Position numbers and translations under genes: made by a program. Of a stretch of 6,921 bases of DNA, positions 1-6,876 are shown piece after piece (the first letter of the stretch is position 1; every line of letters starts with the position of its first letter). The notes under the pieces were generated by a model. That model saw only the letters and a program-made list of their open reading frames with translations, was not told the DNA's origin and ran no database searches. Origin of the DNA: an uncultured Acidobacteriota bacterium (lineage in GTDB: Bacteria; Acidobacteriota; Thermoanaerobaculia; UBA5066); the NCBI GenBank assembly GCA_937902605.1, contig CALFNC010000367.1, positions 1-6,921 of the forward strand, written 5' to 3'.

Positions 1-226
1 GAACGCGCTGTCGATCTTCCTTTCGATCGAGCTGATGATGAACGCGGTCAACCTCCTCTTCCTCGCCTATGCCCGAATGCGCGGCGACGCGGCCGGGCAG
101 ATGGTCGTCTTCTTCGTCATCGCGATCGCGGCCGCCGAGGCGGCGATCGGACTCGCGATCTTCGTCGCGCTCTTCCGGGCCCGCCAGACGGTTGACGTCG
201 ACAAGATCAACTTCCTGAAATGGTAG
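1..226 (+). CDS. nuoK: NADH-quinone oxidoreductase subunit K (NuoK), 3' part
   Basis: This is the C-terminal 74 residues of NuoK; the family is about 100 residues, so roughly the first quarter lies left of the window. The reading frame is open from base 2 and ends at TAG 224-226. NuoK is a three-helix membrane subunit of complex I, homologous to MrpC, lying between NuoN and the NuoJ/NuoA/NuoH part of the membrane arm. Two membrane-embedded glutamates known to matter for proton pumping in E. coli (E36 and E72) have clear counterparts: the Glu in [11 protein letters not shown] near the visible start, and the Glu in [12 protein letters not shown] in the last helix. The tail [14 protein letters not shown] is typical of the family. 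nuoL starts 13 nt downstream, so the genes are cotranscribed. Identity is secure from motif, size and position before nuoL. Confidence 0.96.
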   Translation, partial: NALSIFLSIELMMNAVNLLFLAYARMRGDAAGQMVVFFVIAIAAAEAAIGLAIFVALFRARQTVDVDKINFLKW

Positions 227-239
227 AGGGGACGAGACG

Positions 240-2312
240 ATGACCTATCCGCTCTGGCTCATCCCGGCGATCCCCCTCGCGGGCTTCCTGGTGAACGGGC
301 TCGTGGCCCTGGTCGCGGGATGGCAGCGCGCGTCGGCCCGGACCGCCGCCTGGCGGGAAGCCCACCCCGACGCCGGCCATGGCGACAATGCACTCGGCCA
401 CGGCGACGACCACGGGCACGACGACCACGGCCCAGCCCTCCCCTACTGGCAGCGCCTCTTCCACGGCGTCGTCGGCGTCGGCTCGACCGGCCTCTCAGGC
501 GTCCTGGCGTTCGGCGTCCTCGTTCCGTACGTTCGCGAGTCGCTCGCATCCAAGGACGGGCTGCCGGCCGTCGTCGAGACGGCCTATCACTGGATGTCGG
601 CCGGCCCGTACGTCCTCGACATCGCCTTCCGCCTCGACCCCCTGTCGGCGCTGATGCTCTCGTTCGTCACCTTCGTCGGGACGCTGATCCACCTCTACAG
701 CATCGGGTACATGCAGAACGAGGAAGGGTTCGGCCGGTTCTTCTCCTACATGAACCTCTTCATGTTCTCGATGCTGACGCTGGTGATGGCCAACAGCCTC
801 CCGGTCCTCTTCATCGGGTGGGAAGGGGTGGGGCTCTGCTCCTACCTCCTGATCGGCTACTACTACGACAAGGACTTCGCTGTTGCCGCCGGCAAGAAGG
901 CGTTCATCGCGAACCGGGTGGGCGACTTCGGGATGGTCCTGGGAATCTTCGGGATCTTTTCCCTGTTCGGGACGGTGGACTTCTCGTTCGTCGACATGGC
1001 GCGGCAGCACGCGGTTAACGGCGGAGCGCCGCTTTCGGTCTACGCGGTCTGCCTCCTCCTCTTCCTGGGCGCCTGCGGCAAGAGCGCGCAGGTCCCGCTC
1101 TACGTCTGGCTCCCCGACGCCATGGCGGGCCCGACGCCGGTCTCGGCCCTCATCCACGCCGCGACGATGGTGACAGCGGGCGTCTATCTCGTCGCCCGCT
1201 GCAGCGCCGTCTTCGTCCTGGCCCCCGGCGCCCTGACGGTCGTGGCCTGGGTCGGCGCCGGGACCGCGATCTTCGCGGCCTCGATTGGCCTCGCCCAGAA
1301 CGACATCAAGAAGGTCCTCGCCTACTCGACGGTCTCGCAGCTCGGGTACATGTTCCTGGCCTGCGGTGTCGGCGCGTTCGGCGCGGGAATGTTCCACGTC
1401 TTCACCCACGCCTTCTTCAAGGCATGCCTCTTCCTCGGCTCCGGCTCGGTGATCATGGCGATGCACCACGAGCAGGACATGAGGGCGATGGGCGGCCTGA
1501 AGCCGAAGATCCCGCAGACCTACTGGACGATGATGATCGCCACGGTGGCCATCGCCGGGATCCCGCCGCTGGCCGGCTTCTTCTCGAAAGACCAGATCCT
1601 CGGCGCGGCCTTCGGGGCGGGCCACCCGGCCCTCTTCGCGGTCGGCCTCGTGACCGCCGGGATGACCGCCTTCTACATGTTCCGCCTGGCGCGGATGACG
1701 TTCTTCGGGACATTCCGCGGTTCGGAGGAAGCGGAGTCCCACGTCCACGAGTCGCCCGCCACCATGACGGTACCGCTCTGGGTCCTGGCGATCGGCTCCC
1801 TTGGCCTCGGCTTCCTCGGCATCCCGGAGGTCCTGGGCGGGCACAACACCCTCATCGAGTTCCTTGCCCCGTCGCTGGCAGTGTCCCACCCGCACGAGGT
1901 CTCGAACGCGACCGAGTACCTCCTGATGGGAATGTCCGTCTTGGTGGCCGTCGCGGGGATCGCCCTCGCCTTGAGGTGGTATGGGGCCCCGGGCGCGACG
2001 TCCGAGGTCCCGAGCGTCCAGGCCGACGCCTTCTACCGGAAGACCGGCTTCCTCGGACCGGTCGTCGCCAACAAGTGGAACGTCGACGAGGGGATCGAGG
2101 CGCTCGTCCTCTCGCCGTTCCGGAAGATCGGCAACGTCCTCTGGCGCGGGTTCGACGCCCTCCTGATCGACGGGGTCATCAACGCCTCGGCCTTTATGGT
2201 CGAGCTGACCGGGGACCTCACCCGGTTCTTCACCACGGGAAACGTCCGAAACTACGTCCTGACGATGACGCTGGGCGTGCTCGCGTTCACTCTCTACGTC
2301 TGGATCCGGTAG
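240..2312 (+). CDS. nuoL: NADH-quinone oxidoreductase subunit L (NuoL), with His-rich loop insertion
   Basis: This is the most distal proton-pumping antiporter-like subunit of complex I, 690 residues against 613 in E. coli. Expected architecture is about 16 membrane helices, with a lateral amphipathic helix (around residues 595-650) and a final anchor helix (671-689). Aligned by eye to E. coli NuoL, the proton-channel residues are kept: E195 (E. coli E144) in WEGVGLCSYLL, D229 (D178), K281 (K229) in GKSAQVPLYVW, H306 (H254), H386/H390/K394 (H334/H338/K342), and K450 (K399) in GFFSKDQ. Most of the extra length sits before E195, including a His/Asp-rich stretch at residues 42-63 just after helix 1. 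Further His pairs occur at 501/503 and 550/552. The ATG at 240 has a good ribosome site (AGAGGGG, 225-231, 8-nt spacing). nuoM begins 6 nt after the stop. Context K-L-M-N separates it from MrpA or hydrogenase homologues. Confidence 0.98.
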   Translation: MTYPLWLIPAIPLAGFLVNGLVALVAGWQRASARTAAWREAHPDAGHGDNALGHGDDHGHDDHGPALPYWQRLFHGVVGVGSTGLSGVLAFGVLVPYVRESLASKDGLPAVVETAYHWMSAGPYVLDIAFRLDPLSALMLSFVTFVGTLIHLYSIGYMQNEEGFGRFFSYMNLFMFSMLTLVMANSLPVLFIGWEGVGLCSYLLIGYYYDKDFAVAAGKKAFIANRVGDFGMVLGIFGIFSLFGTVDFSFVDMARQHAVNGGAPLSVYAVCLLLFLGACGKSAQVPLYVWLPDAMAGPTPVSALIHAATMVTAGVYLVARCSAVFVLAPGALTVVAWVGAGTAIFAASIGLAQNDIKKVLAYSTVSQLGYMFLACGVGAFGAGMFHVFTHAFFKACLFLGSGSVIMAMHHEQDMRAMGGLKPKIPQTYWTMMIATVAIAGIPPLAGFFSKDQILGAAFGAGHPALFAVGLVTAGMTAFYMFRLARMTFFGTFRGSEEAESHVHESPATMTVPLWVLAIGSLGLGFLGIPEVLGGHNTLIEFLAPSLAVSHPHEVSNATEYLLMGMSVLVAVAGIALALRWYGAPGATSEVPSVQADAFYRKTGFLGPVVANKWNVDEGIEALVLSPFRKIGNVLWRGFDALLIDGVINASAFMVELTGDLTRFFTTGNVRNYVLTMTLGVLAFTLYVWIR
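363..431 (+). other. His/Asp/Gly-rich insertion segment within NuoL
   Basis: Codons 42-64 of nuoL encode a hydrophilic stretch with six histidines (residues 42, 47, 54, 58, 60, 63) and many Asp and Gly; another His follows at 75. It lies between the first membrane helix (about 4-27) and the next hydrophobic segment (about 76-97). E. coli NuoL has only a short loop here. Under the E. coli topology the helix 1-2 loop faces the cytoplasm, and the flanking Arg residues (30, 34, 39) agree with a cytoplasmic side. The composition resembles His-rich metal-binding loops of metal chaperones and transporters, but no metal function is shown; it could equally be a tolerated low-complexity linker. Confidence 0.75.
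405..431 (+). repeat. Short in-frame tandem duplication (15-bp period, 1.8 copies) in nuoL
   Basis: The 11-mer GACGACCACGG occurs perfectly at 405-415 and again at 420-430, giving a 15-bp (5-codon) period in the His-rich loop and encoding two DDHG units one His apart. This looks like slippage-type growth of the loop while preserving frame. Confidence 0.6.
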
Positions 2313-2318
2313 GCCGCG

Positions 2319-3860
2319 ATGACTGAATCCGCACCGTTCGACCTCCTCGGCGCCGACATCCTGACGACGCTCATCTTCCTACCGGCCGTGGGCGGGCTGC
2401 TGCTCGCCCTGGTCCCCGGCGGCGCGAAGAACGCGATCCGCGCGGCCGGTATCCTCTTCTCGGGTGCGACGCTCGCCGTCTCCGCCGTCGTCCTCCAGCG
2501 GTTCGACCCGCGGATCGTCGGCATCGAGGCCTTCCGCGTCGATCGCCCCTGGATCCCGCGGCTGGGCATCCGGTACCTTCTCGGCATCGATGGCCTCTCG
2601 CTATCGCTGATCCTCCTGACGACGGTCCTCTCGGTCTGCGTCCTCCTCGTGGCGTGTGGCCAGAAGATCGACCGCTGGAAGGGCTACGTGGCCGCCTTCC
2701 TCTTTCTCGAGACGGGGATGCTGGGGAGCCTCGTCGCCCTCGACGCGATCCTCTTCTACGTTTTCTGGGAAGTGATGCTGATCCCGATGTACTTCATCAT
2801 CGGGATCTGGGGCGGCAAGAGACGCATTTACGCCACGATGAAGTTCGTCCTCTTCACGCTGGCGGGGTCGCTCCTGATGCTGATTGGCATCCTCTTCCTG
2901 GGCGGGGTCCACGCTCAGGCGACCCACTTCCAGAGCTTCTCGCTCCTCGATTGGATCCCGGCTGCCGCTTCCGGGGCGTGGCATCTGACGATACGCCAGG
3001 AGAACTTCCTTTTCTGGGCGTTCGCCCTCGCCTTCCTGGTGAAGGTCCCCCTCTGGCCGCTCCACACGTGGCTCCCCGACGCCCACGTCGAAGCGCCCAC
3101 GGGCGGCTCGATCATCCTCGCCGGCGTCCTCCTGAAGCTGGGGACATACGGCCTCCTCCGGTTCGCCCTCCCGCTCTTCCCGGGCGCCACCGTCCGCTTC
3201 ACGCCCTTCATCGCGGTCCTCGCGCTGATCGGGATTGTCTACGGGGCATGGGTAGCCGCGGCGCAGAAGGACATGAAGAAGCTGGTGGCCTACTCCTCGG
3301 TCAGCCACCTTGCCCTCGTCGTCCTCGGGATCATGGCGGGCAACGCGGCCGCGATCTCCGGCGCCATGTTCCAGATGATCGGCCATGGCCTGACGACCGG
3401 CCTCCTCTTCCTCCTGGTCGGCGTCCTCTACGAGCGGCGCCATACCCGGGAGATGGCCGACTACGGCGGCGTCGCCTCGCAGGTCCCGTTGACGACGACA
3501 TTCTTCGTGATCGCCGCCCTCGGCTCGGTCGGCCTGCCCGGCCTGAACGGGTTCGTGGGCGAGTTCCTGATCCTGGGCGGCGTCTTCCAGGTGAGCGTCG
3601 TCTGGTGCGCGGTCGCCGCGACGGGAATGGTCCTGGGCGCGATCTACCTCCTGACGCTGATCCAGAAGGTCTTCTGGGGCCCCGAGACGAACTCCGCGAA
3701 CAAGGGGCTCACCGACATGAATGGCTGGGAGCTGGCCGGATCGCTCCCGCTCGTGGTCGGGATCGTCTGGTTCGGCGTCGCCCCCGCTCCCCTGCTCAAC
3801 CTGGTGCGGACGTCGGTCGACACCATCGTCCAGATCGCCCACCTGAGGATGGTCCCATGA
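2319..3860 (+). CDS. nuoM: NADH-quinone oxidoreductase subunit M (NuoM)
   Basis: This is the middle antiporter-like proton-pumping subunit of the complex I membrane arm, 513 residues (E. coli 509), with about 14 expected membrane helices. Residues aligned by eye to E. coli NuoM are intact: E151 (E. coli E144) in FWEVMLIPMYF, K242 (K234) in FLVKVPLWPLHTWLPDAH, K273 (K265) in LLKLGTYG, H330 (H322), H356 (H348) in IGHGLTTG, and E415 (E407) in GFVGEFLILGG. E415 is the membrane glutamate that replaces the lysine of NuoL and NuoN at this position and is diagnostic for NuoM. The ATG at 2319 is 6 nt after the nuoL stop, with only a weak AGG (2311-2313) as ribosome site, so translation probably couples to nuoL. 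The stop overlaps the nuoN start (ATGA). Nothing odd in length or composition. Confidence 0.98.
   Translation: MTESAPFDLLGADILTTLIFLPAVGGLLLALVPGGAKNAIRAAGILFSGATLAVSAVVLQRFDPRIVGIEAFRVDRPWIPRLGIRYLLGIDGLSLSLILLTTVLSVCVLLVACGQKIDRWKGYVAAFLFLETGMLGSLVALDAILFYVFWEVMLIPMYFIIGIWGGKRRIYATMKFVLFTLAGSLLMLIGILFLGGVHAQATHFQSFSLLDWIPAAASGAWHLTIRQENFLFWAFALAFLVKVPLWPLHTWLPDAHVEAPTGGSIILAGVLLKLGTYGLLRFALPLFPGATVRFTPFIAVLALIGIVYGAWVAAAQKDMKKLVAYSSVSHLALVVLGIMAGNAAAISGAMFQMIGHGLTTGLLFLLVGVLYERRHTREMADYGGVASQVPLTTTFFVIAALGSVGLPGLNGFVGEFLILGGVFQVSVVWCAVAATGMVLGAIYLLTLIQKVFWGPETNSANKGLTDMNGWELAGSLPLVVGIVWFGVAPAPLLNLVRTSVDTIVQIAHLRMVP
3845..3859 (+). promoter_or_regulatory. Ribosome-binding site and ATGA start junction of nuoN
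   Basis: GAGGA at 3845-3849 lies 7 nt before ATG 3857-3859, which shares bases with the nuoM stop TGA 3858-3860. This decides the nuoN start: the frame happens to stay open far upstream (to about 2654), but that part is antiparallel-composition shadow inside nuoM, and the protein becomes NuoN-like only from this ATG. Confidence 0.8.
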
Positions 3861-5317
3861 CCGCGAACCTCTCCTCCGCGGATCTCGCCGCTGTCGGCCC
3901 CGAGATCGTCCTGTCGGCGTTCGGGCTGCTGCTCGTCCTGCTGGACGCCTTCGCCCGTCCGCTCCGCCCCGCATTCCCGTACGTCGCCCTCACGGGGCTC
4001 TTCAGCGCGAACTGGGCGGGCCATTACCTCGGCGGCAGCTTCTTCTCGAAGGCGATCGAAGCCTCCGAGCTCACCCGCTTCGTCGACCTGGCCGCCATCG
4101 TCGCCGCCACGCTCGCCGTCCTGGGCGGGGCCGCCCTGCTGGAGCGAGACCGGAAGAACCAGGGCGAGTTCTACGCCCTCCTTCTCTGGTCGACGGCGGG
4201 CCTCATGCTCATGGTCAAGGGAGCCGACCTCCTCGTCGTCTTCATCGGCCTCGAGCTGATGTCGTTCGGCCTCTATGTCCTCGCCGCCTGGTACCGCGAG
4301 ACCGCCGAGTCGGTCGAGTCGGCGATGAAGTACTTCCTCGTCGGGGCGGTGGCCTCGGCCTTCCTCCTCTTCGGCGTGGCGACCGTCTACGGCCGGGTGG
4401 GCTCCACGAACCTCATCGCGATCCGCGAAGCGGCGATGGGAGGCAGCCTCCTCCTCGACCCGCTCCTCTCCGCCGGGCTCCTCGCGATCGTGGCGGCCCT
4501 CTCCTTCAAGATCGCCCTCGTCCCCTTCCATTCCTGGGCCCCCGACGTCTATCAGGGGATGACGACACCGGCCGTCACGTTCCTCTCCACGGCCCCCAAG
4601 GCCGCAGCGATGATCGTCATGGTCCGGATCCTCGGCGCCCTCTCCCCGGCCGGTCTCGGTGACCCGTGGCAGCCGCTCCTCGGCATCATGGCGGTGGCGT
4701 CGATCCTCTTCGGCAACATCGTCGCCCTCTCTCAGCGAGACGTGAAGCGGATGCTCGCCTACTCGGGCATCGCTCAGATGGGGTACGCCGCCATCGCGCT
4801 GGCCACCTTCAGCTCCGACGCCCTGGAGGGCCTCCTCGTCTTCCTGGCCGGCTACATCCTCACGAACGCGGCCGCCTTCCTCTCCTCGGCCGTCCTCTCC
4901 GGCGGCGAGAAAGAGGCCCACCCCCTGAGCGACCTTGCGGGGATGGGGCGGCGGCGGCCCTTCGCGGCAACGATCCTGTCACTGTCGATGGTCTCGCTCG
5001 CCGGGTTCCCGCCGACCGTCGGGTTCATCGGGAAGTTCCTCGTCTTCCGCTCCGCGATCGCGGCCGGCCTGATGCCGCTGGCCCTCGTCGGTATTTTCGG
5101 CAGCCTCATCTCGGTCGGGTACTACTTCCGGGTCATCTACTTCCTCTGGATGAAGGAGCCGAGCCGCGAGGTGAACGTCCCCGAGGAAGATCCGCTCGCC
5201 GGAGCCGCCTATGTCCTCGTGGCGGCCGGAATCCTGGCGCTCGGCATCCTGCCGAAACCTCTCCTCGAGATCGCCCGGGCGGCCGCGGCCTCCGTGCCGT
5301 TCAGCCCCGTCCGCTGA
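3857..5317 (+). CDS. nuoN: NADH-quinone oxidoreductase subunit N (NuoN)
   Basis: This is the proximal antiporter-like proton-pumping subunit of complex I, 486 residues (E. coli about 485), with about 14 membrane helices. The channel residues match E. coli NuoN closely: E133 in IGLELMSFGLYVLA (E133), K158 in SAMKYFLVGA (K158), K218 in FKIALVPFHSWAPDVYQG (K217), K248 in STAPKAAAM (K247) and K393 in GFIGKFLVF (K395). The start is the ATG overlapping the nuoM stop, preceded by GAGGA; from it the protein begins with a normal NuoN N-terminus (AAVGPEIVLSAFGLLLVLLDAF). It is the last nuo gene here, and no other nuo-type gene follows on this strand. Its final 17 bp overlap the end of the convergent small gene at 5301-5537. 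The 3' end looks intact, not truncated. Confidence 0.98.
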   Translation: MTANLSSADLAAVGPEIVLSAFGLLLVLLDAFARPLRPAFPYVALTGLFSANWAGHYLGGSFFSKAIEASELTRFVDLAAIVAATLAVLGGAALLERDRKNQGEFYALLLWSTAGLMLMVKGADLLVVFIGLELMSFGLYVLAAWYRETAESVESAMKYFLVGAVASAFLLFGVATVYGRVGSTNLIAIREAAMGGSLLLDPLLSAGLLAIVAALSFKIALVPFHSWAPDVYQGMTTPAVTFLSTAPKAAAMIVMVRILGALSPAGLGDPWQPLLGIMAVASILFGNIVALSQRDVKRMLAYSGIAQMGYAAIALATFSSDALEGLLVFLAGYILTNAAAFLSSAVLSGGEKEAHPLSDLAGMGRRRPFAATILSLSMVSLAGFPPTVGFIGKFLVFRSAIAAGLMPLALVGIFGSLISVGYYFRVIYFLWMKEPSREVNVPEEDPLAGAAYVLVAAGILALGILPKPLLEIARAAAASVPFSPVR

Positions 5318-5537
5318 CGTGGCCAGGCGGAGGGACGGCGCGGTCTCGGAGGCGACCACCCACCGCCTCTCCCTGGTCCTCCGCGCCCTCCGCCGTTCGG
5401 CGGATTCTCCCGACAAACGTCTTGGCATCCTCCAGCCAGGCCAGGCGCTCGGCGTACGAGAGACGGAGCCAGGCTCGGTGCTTTTCGCACCAATCGTTCT
5501 CCCATCCTCCGGGGTCTCGAGGCTCGTTAACCGGCAT
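5301..5537 (-). CDS. Small Trp-rich protein paired with the nucleotidyltransferase
   Basis: This 78-residue product has no name I can give with confidence. Residues 12-47 are Trp- and charge-rich (W12, W16, W23, W34) and carry a likely short amphipathic helix, SYAERLAWLEDAKTFVGRIR. From memory, short proteins with a similar 'ERLxWLEEA' helix are commonly encoded beside AbiEii-type nucleotidyltransferases, so it may be the partner of the upstream gene. Residues 48-78 are Gly/Arg/Pro-rich and look unconserved. The start ATG (5537-5535) overlaps the 3' end of the nucleotidyltransferase gene by 11 nt and has GAGG 7 nt upstream, which supports coupled translation. The stop (5303-5301) lies inside the last codons of convergent nuoN. 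No membrane segment or signal peptide is seen. The tail could be a read-through extension of a shorter ancestral protein. Confidence 0.65.
   Translation of the reverse strand: MPVNEPRDPGGWENDWCEKHRAWLRLSYAERLAWLEDAKTFVGRIRRTAEGAEDQGEAVGGRLRDRAVPPPGHVSGRG
5389..5404 (+). terminator. GC-rich inverted repeat, possible weak terminator for the nuo operon
   Basis: TCCGCCG and CGGCGGA form a perfect 7-bp inverted repeat around TT (effectively 6 bp plus a GTTC tetraloop), 72 nt past the nuoN stop. On the + strand it is followed by TTCTCCC, a poor T tract. It also encodes codons of the small minus-strand protein around residues 45-50, so the symmetry may be incidental. It is only a candidate. Confidence 0.22.
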
Positions 5538-6039
5538 TCCCGGGCCTCAGGCGCTCGATCTCCTCGAGGGCGCGGATGTCCTCGAGGTCCTTGGGACGGC
5601 CAGCCAGACTCTTCAACCGGATGAGGTCTGGAATCGACACAACCGGAATTCGAACGTCTCCGGCGATCGCCTCGACTCCCCTCGCCTCCATTTCGTCGAA
5701 GGGCAGAGGCTCCTCGACGAATAGATCCACGTCTGTCCCTGCGAACCGGGAGCTCCAGAGGGAGAAGACGGTCAGCCCCTTTTCACGGATCCACTTCTCA
5801 CGTTCGGACGGGTCGGCGAAATCCTCGGCGTTCACCGGCGGACGTGGCGTGAAACCGAGGTTCTGGAGCGCGGAAATCGCGCGGTGAGCATTCGCGCTGT
5901 CCAGAGCCACGACGAGGTCGAGGTCGGCGGTGAACCGTAGATGTCCGTGGAGAACGACAGCTACGCCGCCAACGACGACGTACCGGACGCCCGCGTCGTT
6001 CAGCCCCGCAAGGATCGTCTCGATCGCGGTCCGGGTCAC
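5527..6039 (-). CDS. Minimal nucleotidyltransferase, AbiEii/MNT-like
   Basis: The product is 170 residues with the DNA polymerase beta-type nucleotidyltransferase fold. Visible signatures are VVVGGVAVVLHG (19-32), with Gly24-Gly25 at the nucleotide-binding turn; RFTADLDLVV (35-44), giving the D39-x-D41 metal pair; a likely third acidic residue in TDVDLFVEE (D103 or D105); and a C-terminal LIRLKSLAGRPKDLEDI segment (139-155) typical of AbiEii-like and related stand-alone transferases. Such enzymes transfer NMP groups to tRNA or protein and often act in toxin-antitoxin or phage-abortive systems; the substrate here is unknown. The start is GTG 6039-6037, the only ATG, GTG or TTG after the preceding in-frame TAG; no clear ribosome site precedes it. 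The next gene overlaps its end by 11 nt. Codons such as GTT, CGA, ATT, CCA, TTG and AGT are frequent, unlike in nuo, which hints at later acquisition. Confidence 0.85.
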   Translation of the reverse strand: MTRTAIETILAGLNDAGVRYVVVGGVAVVLHGHLRFTADLDLVVALDSANAHRAISALQNLGFTPRPPVNAEDFADPSEREKWIREKGLTVFSLWSSRFAGTDVDLFVEEPLPFDEMEARGVEAIAGDVRIPVVSIPDLIRLKSLAGRPKDLEDIRALEEIERLRPGNAG

Positions 6040-6051
6040 ACGGAGAGTGTA
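6040..6051 (-). promoter_or_regulatory. Candidate -10 element giving a leaderless nucleotidyltransferase mRNA
   Basis: On the minus strand TACACT (6051-6046) fits the TANNNT form of a -10 box and ends 6 nt before the GTG start, so transcription would begin at or next to the start codon. This would explain the missing ribosome site. No convincing -35 box is seen 17 nt further upstream. Confidence 0.3.
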
Positions 6052-6138
6052 TTCCCGAGCGTAGTCTTCGCGCTGCCGGTCCTGGCCGGCTCCCTACCCC
6101 ACCCAGAGGACGAGGCCTCGCCCGTTCGGCCGCCCGCG

Positions 6139-6864
6139 TCAGCCGCGGGTCCGCGGGGTATTCGGCACGTCGTCGAAGATCAGCCCGTCGCGGATCCGGA
6201 TGATCCGCCGCATCCGCTCGGCGATGTCCTCCTCGTGCGTGACGACGATGATCGTGTTCCCCTGGGCGTTCAGCTCGTCGAAGAGCCTGATGATCTCCTC
6301 GCCCGTCGTCGAGTCGAGGTTACCGGTGGGCTCGTCGGCGAGGAGAAGCGCGGGGGTCGTCACGAGGGCCCTCGCGATCGCGACGCGCTGGCGCTGCCCT
6401 CCCGAGAGCTCGTTCGGGTTGTGGTGCGCCCGGTCCGAGAGGCCGACGTGCTCGAGCGCCCGCTCGGCCCTCTCGCGGCGCTCCTTCCGCGGGATGCCCG
6501 AGTAAACCAGCGGGAGCTCGACCTGCTGGAGGGCGCTGGTCCGCGGGAGGAGGTTGAACGTCTGGAAGACGAACCCGATCTCGCGATTCCGGACACGCGC
6601 GAGATCGTCGTCGCTCATCTCCTGGACCGCGTGCCCGTTCAGGAAGTAGGACCCGGCGGTCGGCGTGTCGAGACAGCCGATCAGGTTCATCAACGTCGAC
6701 TTCCCCGAGCCGGACGGCCCCATGATGCCGACGTACTCGCCGCGCTCGATCGAGAAGGTGACTCCCCGGAGGGCGCGGACCTTCTCCTCGCCCACCACGT
6801 AGGTCTTCTCGAGCCCCTTCATGTCGATCAGGACCGGCTTGGGGCCGGGAGTCTCGCTCGTCAT
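6139..6864 (-). CDS. ABC transporter ATP-binding protein, MacB/LolD/FtsE type
   Basis: This 241-residue cytoplasmic ATPase energises a membrane permease of the MacB/LolC-FtsX class, which moves lipoproteins, peptides or drugs by mechanotransmission rather than by a normal transport channel. All ATPase motifs are intact: Walker [10 protein letters not shown] (49-57), Q-loop Q101 in [13 protein letters not shown], signature LSGGQRQR (153-160), Walker [13 protein letters not shown] (173-184) with catalytic E178, and H-loop H210 in [19 protein letters not shown] after Walker A and the ADEPTGNLD form are typical of this subgroup, and the length is normal for a stand-alone ATPase. The ATG at 6864-6862 lies 12 nt after the stop of an upstream gene; its ribosome site is weak. 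No permease follows, since the next minus-strand gene is an unrelated nucleotidyltransferase 99 nt away, so the transport substrate cannot be assigned. Confidence 0.95.
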   Translation of the reverse strand: MTSETPGPKPVLIDMKGLEKTYVVGEEKVRALRGVTFSIERGEYVGIMGPSGSGKSTLMNLIGCLDTPTAGSYFLNGHAVQEMSDDDLARVRNREIGFVFQTFNLLPRTSALQQVELPLVYSGIPRKERRERAERALEHVGLSDRAHHNPNELSGGQRQRVAIARALVTTPALLLADEPTGNLDSTTGEEIIRLFDELNAQGNTIIVVTHEEDIAERMRRIIRIRDGLIFDDVPNTPRTRG

Positions 6865-6876
6865 CCGATCATCCGT

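Noticed and set aside
495..1895. 466-codon open frame on the minus strand opposite nuoL
   Set aside because: Its product is an Arg/Glu/Asp/His-rich, motif-free string typical of antisense frames over G+C-rich membrane-protein genes; the nuoL strand holds the recognisable protein.
2654..3856. Open frame extending nuoN upstream by about 400 codons, as if an 887-residue fusion
   Set aside because: It lies wholly inside nuoM in another frame, is Arg/Pro/Gly-rich without membrane segments, and NuoN homology begins only at ATG 3857 with a good ribosome site.
2601..3974. 457-codon minus-strand open frame opposite nuoM
   Set aside because: Same compositional artefact, with no domain or plausible start context.
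3644..4921. 425-codon minus-strand open frame opposite nuoN
   Set aside because: Gly/Glu/Arg-rich antisense shadow; nuoN is fully conserved on the other strand.
5307..5338. CCGTCC/GGACGG inverted repeat around the nuoN stop as a terminator
   Set aside because: Stem of 6 bp with a 20-nt loop and no T run on either strand.
4666..5724. 352-codon + strand frame running from nuoN into the cassette
   Set aside because: Low-complexity Arg/Pro/Gly product that spans the end of one operon and the antisense of another; no recognisable motif.
6075..6090. GCCGG/CCGGC hairpin between the ABC ATPase and the transferase as a terminator
   Set aside because: Only 5 bp of stem and no T run following it on the minus strand; expected by chance at this G+C content.
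6111..6120. Perfect 10-bp palindrome CGAGGCCTCG as an operator
   Set aside because: Single copy, short, and unremarkable in such G+C-rich sequence; no paired site near a promoter.
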